Assembly: GCF_000719705.1 (NCBI RefSeq) | Contig: NZ_JOHO01000075.1 | Span: 1 to 26,945 of the forward strand | Source of the DNA: Streptomyces sp. NRRL S-350 | GTDB lineage: Bacteria > Actinomycetota > Actinomycetes > Streptomycetales > Streptomycetaceae | Direction of reading: 5' to 3' | Length of the DNA stretch: 26,945 nucleotides | Shown: one piece after another, positions 22,841 through 26,945 of the stretch | How the letters are laid out: each line of letters starts with the position of its first letter | Position numbering within the stretch: position 1 is the stretch's first letter | Notes under the pieces: generated by a model | What the model saw: the letters and a program-made list of their open reading frames with translations, nothing else | Databases searched by the model: none | Told to the model about the DNA's origin: nothing | Position numbers and translations under genes: made by a program

Positions 22841-23161
22841 ATGCCCTACGTCCTGCTCGCCCTCGCAATCCTGAGCGAGGTCTGCGCCACCAGCTGCCTC
22901 AAGCTCACCGAGGGGTTCACCCGCCTCTGGCCCAGCCTGGGGGTCGGCATCGGCTACGCGCTCTCCTTCGTGCTGCTCGGCCGCGCGCTCAAGCACATCC
23001 CGGTCTCGGTCGCGTACGCGGTCTGGTCGGGGGCCGGGACGGCGGCGGTCGCCGGGATCGGCGTGGTCGCCTTCGGGGAGTCGCTCGGGCGGCTGCAGTG
23101 GCTGGGCATCGCGCTGGTGATCGTCGGGGTGGTCGTGCTCAACCTCAGGAACAGCCACTGA
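22841..23161 (+). CDS. SMR-family multidrug/quaternary-compound efflux protein
   Basis: 106 residues and four hydrophobic helices, the usual SMR size. The membrane-embedded glutamate is Glu13 in LAILSEVCAT (EmrE Glu14 equivalent). The conserved YALSFVLLGRALKHIPVSVAYAVWSGAGTA and the final helix WLGIALVIVGVVVLNL follow. SMR proteins exchange protons for cationic compounds, including quaternary ammonium ions, and some export betaine or choline. ATG 22841 is 1 nt after the HAD stop, so they are cotranscribed. Linkage to a possible trimethylammonium-phosphonate pathway is notable. Confidence 0.93.
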   Translation: MPYVLLALAILSEVCATSCLKLTEGFTRLWPSLGVGIGYALSFVLLGRALKHIPVSVAYAVWSGAGTAAVAGIGVVAFGESLGRLQWLGIALVIVGVVVLNLRNSH

Positions 23162-23412
23162 CCACCACCGGCCGCCCCGCGGGCACCCTCCCGTACGGCC
23201 CGTGGCTCCCGCCCCGCGTGCACCGCACGCACCTCGCGTACCTCCCGAAACCCCGCCGGAGCGGGGCGGCCGGCGGTCAAGACGGTGTCGACGGCCCGTA
23301 AAAGTCCCGTAACGACGGGCACTTGGACGCACGGGGGCCGATCATCCGCACCGCGGCGAAGGTTATGCTCACCCGGTTCGACGGTTCGGCAATCGACACC
23401 TCGGGGGCAGAA
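23162..23412. other. Intergenic region before the type VII secretion cargo genes
   Basis: 251 nt. It holds a GC hairpin at 23251-23266, a small dyad CCCGT-aacg-ACGGG at 23306-23319 and the leader of the next gene. An ATG at 23365 is in frame with that gene and is the alternative start. Confidence 0.5.
23251..23266 (+). terminator. Small GC hairpin after the SMR gene
   Basis: CCCCGC-CGGA-GCGGGG: six G-C pairs with a 4-nt loop, about 90 nt past the SMR stop. It is the only plausible stop signal between the importer operon and the type VII cargo genes. Confidence 0.4.
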
Positions 23413-23712
23413 GTGGCCGATTTCACGGTCAGCACCGAATTCCTCGCCAAGTTGGCCCAGGACCTCAAGGGCTGCGGCGACGAACTCGACCAGGGGCTCA
23501 AGGCGTTCGAAGCGGCCAGCCACACCGGCACCGGCTTCGACTTCCTGGACGAGGCCTGCGGGCACTTCAAGGAGAAGTGGGAGTACGGCCTGAAGAAGGT
23601 CCGGGAGTGCGTCAAGATCCTCGACGACGGCCTGGAGAAGGTGCAGCAGAGCTACGACGGCACCGAGCAGAGCATCACCAAGGCCCTCACCCCGACGGCG
23701 GCACAGGCATGA
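23413..23712 (+). CDS. WXG100-sized helical protein, probable T7SS partner
   Basis: 99 residues from GTG 23413 (GGGGGCAG just upstream). An in-frame ATG at 23365 would add 16 residues. It is mostly helical, with a Trp at residue 56 (KEKWEYGLKK) near the helix-turn-helix centre and a late YDGTEQSITKAL that resembles the YxxxD/E secretion signal of Esx proteins. It lacks a clean WXG. Three Cys (21, 49, 66) are unusual for this family. Its stop overlaps the next gene's start (ATGA), so they are coupled, as expected for an Esx-type chaperone and its partner. Function is inferred from size, helix pattern and context. Confidence 0.7.
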   Translation: MADFTVSTEFLAKLAQDLKGCGDELDQGLKAFEAASHTGTGFDFLDEACGHFKEKWEYGLKKVRECVKILDDGLEKVQQSYDGTEQSITKALTPTAAQA

Positions 23713-25034
23713 CCGATCCCACCCCCGCACCCGACTGGTCCGGCCTCGGCTTCAACCCCGCCCCCGGCGACTCCGCCGCCGTCACCGCCCTCAGCGGAAG
23801 CCTGCGCCGGGTCGGCCAGCACCTGACCGGCGTCCACACCACGCTCGCCCAGCTCAGCGCCAACCAGGGCCAGTGGACCGGCGAGGCGGCCAAGGCCTTC
23901 GCCGACCAGTTCGGCAAGCTCCCCACCTACCTCCAGGACGCCGCCGACTCCATCACCGCCGCCTACCAGTCGCTCGACATCTGGTACCAGGCGCTGACCG
24001 AACACCAGCCCAAGGCAGTCGAGTTGGCGCACGCGGCCGTCGCCGCCAAACAGCGCAAGGCGGACGCCGAACAGGCCCACGCCACCGCTGCCGCCGCCCC
24101 CGACCTCAAACTGGCCGGCCAGAACTTCCCCGACGACGCCTCCCTCGCCGCCGCCGAACAGCGCTACAACAAGGCGAAGAGCCACCTCGACGCCGCCGCC
24201 ACGCTGGTCGGCAACGCCGCCGACGAACTCACCGGCCTGCAGAACCAGGCCCACGAACTCGCCGAGACCCACAAGTCGGACGCCCACAAGACGGCCGACG
24301 CCATCCGCAAGGCCGCCGACAGCAAGGCCCCGCCGGAGCCGGGCTGGCTCAGCAAGGTCGGGAACTGGCTGAAGAACCACGGCGCGGACCTGCTGACGGT
24401 GGCGGCCGGCGTCTGCGGCGTCGCGGCGATCTTCTTCCCCGCCTTCGCCCTCCCCGCCATCCTGCTGAGCGCCGCCGCCGCCGGCGCGCACGCCACCCAG
24501 TACGCCGTCAAGGGCCAGCTGTGGCCGCCGCAGAAGAACATCGGCAACTGGCTGACCCTGGGCGGCGACGTCCTCGGCGCGATCCCCGGCGTGGGCGTCG
24601 CCGCCAAGGGCGTGACCGCCGTCCGGGAGGCCGCCGCCGCCGGTGAGGGCGTGCGCGGCGCGGTCACCGCCGGGGCGACGGAGGTCCGGGCCGCCTCCCG
24701 TGCGGTCGACCCGGCCAACCCGATCTTCACCACGGCCATCGAGAAGCCCGCCATCAAGCTCGGGCTCTCCAAGGCCACCGCGATGGACGTCTCCGACGGC
24801 GTCCAGGCCGTCACCACCGCCGGCCTCAACGCCCCGACCGCGTACGCCCTCACCCAGGACAACCCGAGCAACGGCCTGACCAGCGCGGTCAACTACACCA
24901 CCGGAGCCAACAACATCCTCGGCTCGGGCGGCCTCGCCGCGGGCGGCGGCAAGGCCAACCTCGTCGTCGGCACCGTGTCCGCCTTCGGCAACCTGGTCGG
25001 CGTGACCGGATGGGCGACCGGCTATGCCCACTGA
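23709..25034 (+). CDS. T7SS-type protein with N-terminal WXG-like domain and hydrophobic C-terminal region
   Basis: 441 residues. Residues about 20-110 are a WXG100-like hairpin with GQWTGEAAKAFADQF (Trp56). Residues 115-215 are Ala/Lys/His-rich and probably coiled-coil. A hydrophobic stretch (DLLTVAAGVCGVAAIFFPAFALPAILLSA) lies at about 227-255, followed by a Gly/Ala-rich region with LGGDVLGAIPGVGVAAKGV, a segment common before toxin domains in polymorphic toxins. The last ~90 residues show no nuclease or ADP-ribosyltransferase motif that I recognise. It overlaps both neighbours (ATGA before, 11 bp after). Either a non-toxic secreted protein or a carrier of an unknown C-terminal domain. Confidence 0.8.
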   Translation: MTDPTPAPDWSGLGFNPAPGDSAAVTALSGSLRRVGQHLTGVHTTLAQLSANQGQWTGEAAKAFADQFGKLPTYLQDAADSITAAYQSLDIWYQALTEHQPKAVELAHAAVAAKQRKADAEQAHATAAAAPDLKLAGQNFPDDASLAAAEQRYNKAKSHLDAAATLVGNAADELTGLQNQAHELAETHKSDAHKTADAIRKAADSKAPPEPGWLSKVGNWLKNHGADLLTVAAGVCGVAAIFFPAFALPAILLSAAAAGAHATQYAVKGQLWPPQKNIGNWLTLGGDVLGAIPGVGVAAKGVTAVREAAAAGEGVRGAVTAGATEVRAASRAVDPANPIFTTAIEKPAIKLGLSKATAMDVSDGVQAVTTAGLNAPTAYALTQDNPSNGLTSAVNYTTGANNILGSGGLAAGGGKANLVVGTVSAFGNLVGVTGWATGYAH

Positions 25035-25698
25035 GTCCGCTCCGCCGCTGTGGCTGACCCTCCCCGAGGGCTTCACCGCCGTCGACCTGGACGAGGACCT
25101 CGGCGACCGGATGGCCCGCGCGGCCGAGAGCCTCGACGCCCTCTTCCCCGACACCGCCGGCGAACAGAAGCTCGGCGCCGTCATCGCCGCCGAGACCGCG
25201 CTCCAGGCCCAACTGCGCGAGGGCGTCGTCCACGTGTCCAGCTGCCTGGTCCGCGCCGAGGACGGCGAACCCGTCCACGGCATGTTCGCCGTCTTCCTCC
25301 GCCCCCGGGATCCGGACGCGCCCGGCGACTACCCCGCCCGTGTCGCCGAACAGCTGGCCGCGGCCTGGCCGGACGCCGACGTCGGCGTGGTCGAGCTGCC
25401 CGCCGGCCGCGCCGCCCTCGCCGCCCGGGACCTCGCCGTCCCGGTACCCGGCGCGGTGTGGGGCGTGCCCGAGTCCACGGTCAGCACGGTGCGCCAGCTC
25501 GAACTGCTGATCCCGCACCCGTGGAGCCCCCACGTGGTCGCCGTCGTCTTCACCACCGAGGACCTCGACCACTGGGACGAATGGCTGCCCCTGCTCGCCA
25601 CCGCCGTCCGCGGCATCACGTTCCACCCGCCCCGCGACGAAAGCCTCGACGCCCTGCCGCCCGAGCAGTGGGACACCATCCGCAAGGCCTTCGGATGA
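25024..25698 (+). CDS. Protein of unknown function linked to T7SS cargo
   Basis: 224 residues, no signal peptide or transmembrane helix. It is an acidic alpha/beta protein beginning PPLWLTLPEGFTAVDLDEDL. Near the end is IPHPWSPHVVAVVFTTEDLDHWDEWLPLLATAVRGITF. That last pattern is shared by small proteins found beside WXG100 genes in actinomycetes, as far as I recall. Its ATG (25024) lies inside the upstream gene and its TGA overlaps the next ATG, so it belongs to the same transcript. A chaperone or immunity-like partner of the 441-residue protein is possible but unproven. Confidence 0.75.
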   Translation: MPTESAPPLWLTLPEGFTAVDLDEDLGDRMARAAESLDALFPDTAGEQKLGAVIAAETALQAQLREGVVHVSSCLVRAEDGEPVHGMFAVFLRPRDPDAPGDYPARVAEQLAAAWPDADVGVVELPAGRAALAARDLAVPVPGAVWGVPESTVSTVRQLELLIPHPWSPHVVAVVFTTEDLDHWDEWLPLLATAVRGITFHPPRDESLDALPPEQWDTIRKAFG

Positions 25699-26354
25699 CG
25701 ACCACCCGCCCCGACCGGGCCACGGGCGCCGCCCGCCCGTGGCTCGGCCGCGCCACCGCCGTCGTCGCCGTCCTGACCTGCCTGTTCGTCGGCATCGTCC
25801 TCGCCGGCGCGTACGTCGGCACCCTGCTCGTCGTCGGCCTCGTCGTCCTGTACCTGGTGGTGGCGGCCACCGGACTGGTCAAGCTCCGGGGGCCCGGAAA
25901 CGATCCCGGCTACAAGGACACCGGCGGCGCACTGGCCCTGGTGGCCCTGGCCGTCATCATGGCCACCGCCGCGAGCGGCGACGCCTCGCAGAACCTCGCG
26001 CTGTCCTCCGGGCGCGAGGTGAACGCCGTGGTGACGTCCGAGAAGGCCGACCGGTCCTCCCGCGGTTCGACGACCTGGACCTACACCCTCACGTCGGCGG
26101 ACGGCGCCACCGTCCCCGGCGGGCCGCTGGTCCAGCACTCCGAGCGCTTCAGACCCGGCGACGCCGTCACCGTCCGGATCGACCCGGCCGGGCGAGTCGC
26201 CCCCAAACTCCCCGGCGAGGCCGACTCCACGGCCTCCCTGTGGGCGGTCGTCGGACTCAACGCGGGCATCGCGGCGCTCGTCCTCTGGCTCGCCCGCTTC
26301 GGCAGCCGCCCCCGCCGGACTCCGCGCCGGCCCCCGGACCGACCCGCCGGGTGA
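25695..26354 (+). CDS. Four-helix membrane protein with DUF3592-like outer domain
   Basis: 219 residues. Two hydrophobic helices (about residues 20-60), a third (about 75-95), an outer beta-rich domain beginning SGREVNAVVTSEKADRSSRGSTTWTYTLTSADG and containing FRPGDAVTVRIDPAG, then a final helix (SLWAVVGLNAGIAALVLWLARFG) and a basic tail. The domain layout resembles DUF3592 proteins, whose function is unknown. ATG 25695 overlaps the preceding TGA. It could be a membrane partner of the T7SS cargo genes. Confidence 0.75.
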   Translation: MTTTRPDRATGAARPWLGRATAVVAVLTCLFVGIVLAGAYVGTLLVVGLVVLYLVVAATGLVKLRGPGNDPGYKDTGGALALVALAVIMATAASGDASQNLALSSGREVNAVVTSEKADRSSRGSTTWTYTLTSADGATVPGGPLVQHSERFRPGDAVTVRIDPAGRVAPKLPGEADSTASLWAVVGLNAGIAALVLWLARFGSRPRRTPRRPPDRPAG

Positions 26355-26499
26355 CGGACCGACAACCCCAACACTTGGTCAAAGAATCCCCCGAATCAGG
26401 CAAAGTGATGCTCGTCACACGAACCAGTCGAAACCCACCCGTCCCAGTCGGCCATCTCCGTCAACGCACTTCAGACGGGCGACATGGACGGGGGAAGCC
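26355..26499 (+). promoter_or_regulatory. AT-richer spacer, likely promoter for the second T7SS module
   Basis: The stretch from about 26370 to 26445 is clearly less GC-rich than its surroundings (TTGGTCAAAGAATC, AGGCAAAGTGATGC), as is usual for actinomycete promoters. I cannot assign -35/-10 elements with confidence. Confidence 0.4.
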
Positions 26500-26832
26500 A
26501 TGGCGGATGACGCAGCGAAAGCCGGCGGACCGAGCTTCAAGATCAGACCGGGCGACCTGAAGGCGGCCGCGCCGACCTTCGAGACCCAGAGCAAGGCGCT
26601 CAAGGAAGCCCTCGACACGCTCAAACGGAGCCTCGCCGCGGCCGGCAGCCCGTGGGGCGGCGACAAGCAGGGCAACGAGTTCGCCCAGGCCTACAACGGC
26701 CCGCACGACAAGGTGCTCGCCGGGCTCGACGTCCTGGTCACCGGCCTCTCCAGCATCGCCGACGGCCTCGACGCCCACGCCGACAACCACACCGGCGCCG
26801 ACAACCAGGCCCGCAAGGACCTCACCGCGTGA
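26500..26832 (+). CDS. WXG100-family (EsxA-like) protein
   Basis: 110 residues, the classical size. Two amphipathic helices flank the W-G-G turn at residues 52-54 (SPWGGDKQGNEFAQAY), followed by the typical LVTGLSSIADGLDAHADNH second helix. The RBS is GGGGAAG before ATG 26500. WXG100 proteins dimerise and leave the cell through the type VII apparatus, often paired with a larger effector. Such an effector begins 30 nt downstream. No EccC, EccD or other secretion-machine gene is in the window. Confidence 0.9.
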   Translation: MADDAAKAGGPSFKIRPGDLKAAAPTFETQSKALKEALDTLKRSLAAAGSPWGGDKQGNEFAQAYNGPHDKVLAGLDVLVTGLSSIADGLDAHADNHTGADNQARKDLTA

Positions 26833-26862
26833 CCGGCCGTCCCGTCCCGCAGGAGCGGGCGC

Positions 26863-26945
26863 ATGGGTGAGTCCACGGTCGCCAAGGCCGTCCGTGAACT
26901 CACCGGCATGTGGTGGCCCGACGCCGATCCGGACAAGCTCCGCAC
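26863..26945 (+). CDS. N-terminus of a further T7SS-secreted protein (truncated by window end)
   Basis: Starts at ATG 26863 with AGGAGCGGG upstream. Only about 27 residues are visible. They contain LTGMWWPDADPDKLR, the opening of the T7SS signal domain found in large secreted and polymorphic toxin proteins of Streptomyces. Its identity beyond that cannot be seen. Confidence 0.7.
   Translation, partial: MGESTVAKAVRELTGMWWPDADPDKLR

Noticed and set aside
23652..25283. 543-codon minus-strand frame opposite the T7SS cargo genes
   Set aside because: No domains; the plus-strand genes overlap in the ATGA style typical of real operons.

Overview
The window is very GC-rich, has strong third-position GC codon bias, uses GTG starts often, and carries a type II glutamine synthetase with GlnR-type half-sites, a sortase-anchored LATTG protein, WXG100/type VII secretion proteins and PHO-box-like repeats. 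Together these point to a Streptomyces/Kitasatospora-type actinomycete chromosome. About 25 protein-coding genes are supported. I saw no rRNA, tRNA, IS element or CRISPR array.

Layout. 1-3.9 kb (minus strand): a truncated membrane-anchored protein, then a tightly coupled set of secreted PF04185-type phosphoesterase, MFS transporter and membrane-anchored TolB-like beta-propeller, with a PHO-box-like repeat upstream. 4.1-5.8 kb (plus): a cobalamin pair, a stand-alone CbiG C-terminal/CobE protein with a collagen-like tail and a CobC-like PLP enzyme. 5.8-7.2 kb (minus): a MOSC protein and a small HAD_SAK-like protein. 7.4-8.4 kb: glnII with a terminator and four regularly spaced GlnR half-sites. 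8.7-11.9 kb (minus): LATTG-anchored protein, uracil-DNA glycosylase and amidohydrolase, separated by terminators and ~34-bp tandem repeats.

12-23.2 kb is the most interesting part. A class V aminotransferase and an APC permease converge on a 48-bp perfect palindrome. Divergent from the permease is a single gene encoding both halves of an oxidative phosphonate pathway: an N-terminal TmpA-like 2-oxoglutarate/Fe dioxygenase joined to a C-terminal TmpB/PhnZ-like HD-domain mixed-valent di-iron oxygenase. It is followed by a GntR/UTRA regulator (minus) and, divergent from that, a phosphonate-type ABC importer operon (binding protein, two permeases, ATPase), then a HAD hydrolase and an SMR efflux protein. 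The two divergent intergenic regions share the same composite control element: 11-bp-spaced PHO-box-like repeats about 30 bp upstream of a near-identical 16-bp palindrome that resembles HutC/DasR-class GntR operators. My reading is a compact regulon for importing and oxidatively cleaving an aminophosphonate (2-trimethylaminoethylphosphonate or 2-aminoethylphosphonate), yielding phosphate plus glycine betaine or glycine, switched by substrate (GntR) and by phosphate starvation (PhoP).

23.3-26.9 kb (plus): type VII secretion cargo: a WXG100-sized protein, a 441-residue protein with an N-terminal WXG-like domain, a 224-residue protein of unknown function, a four-helix membrane protein, a canonical WXG100 protein and the first residues of a further T7SS-secreted protein that runs off the window.
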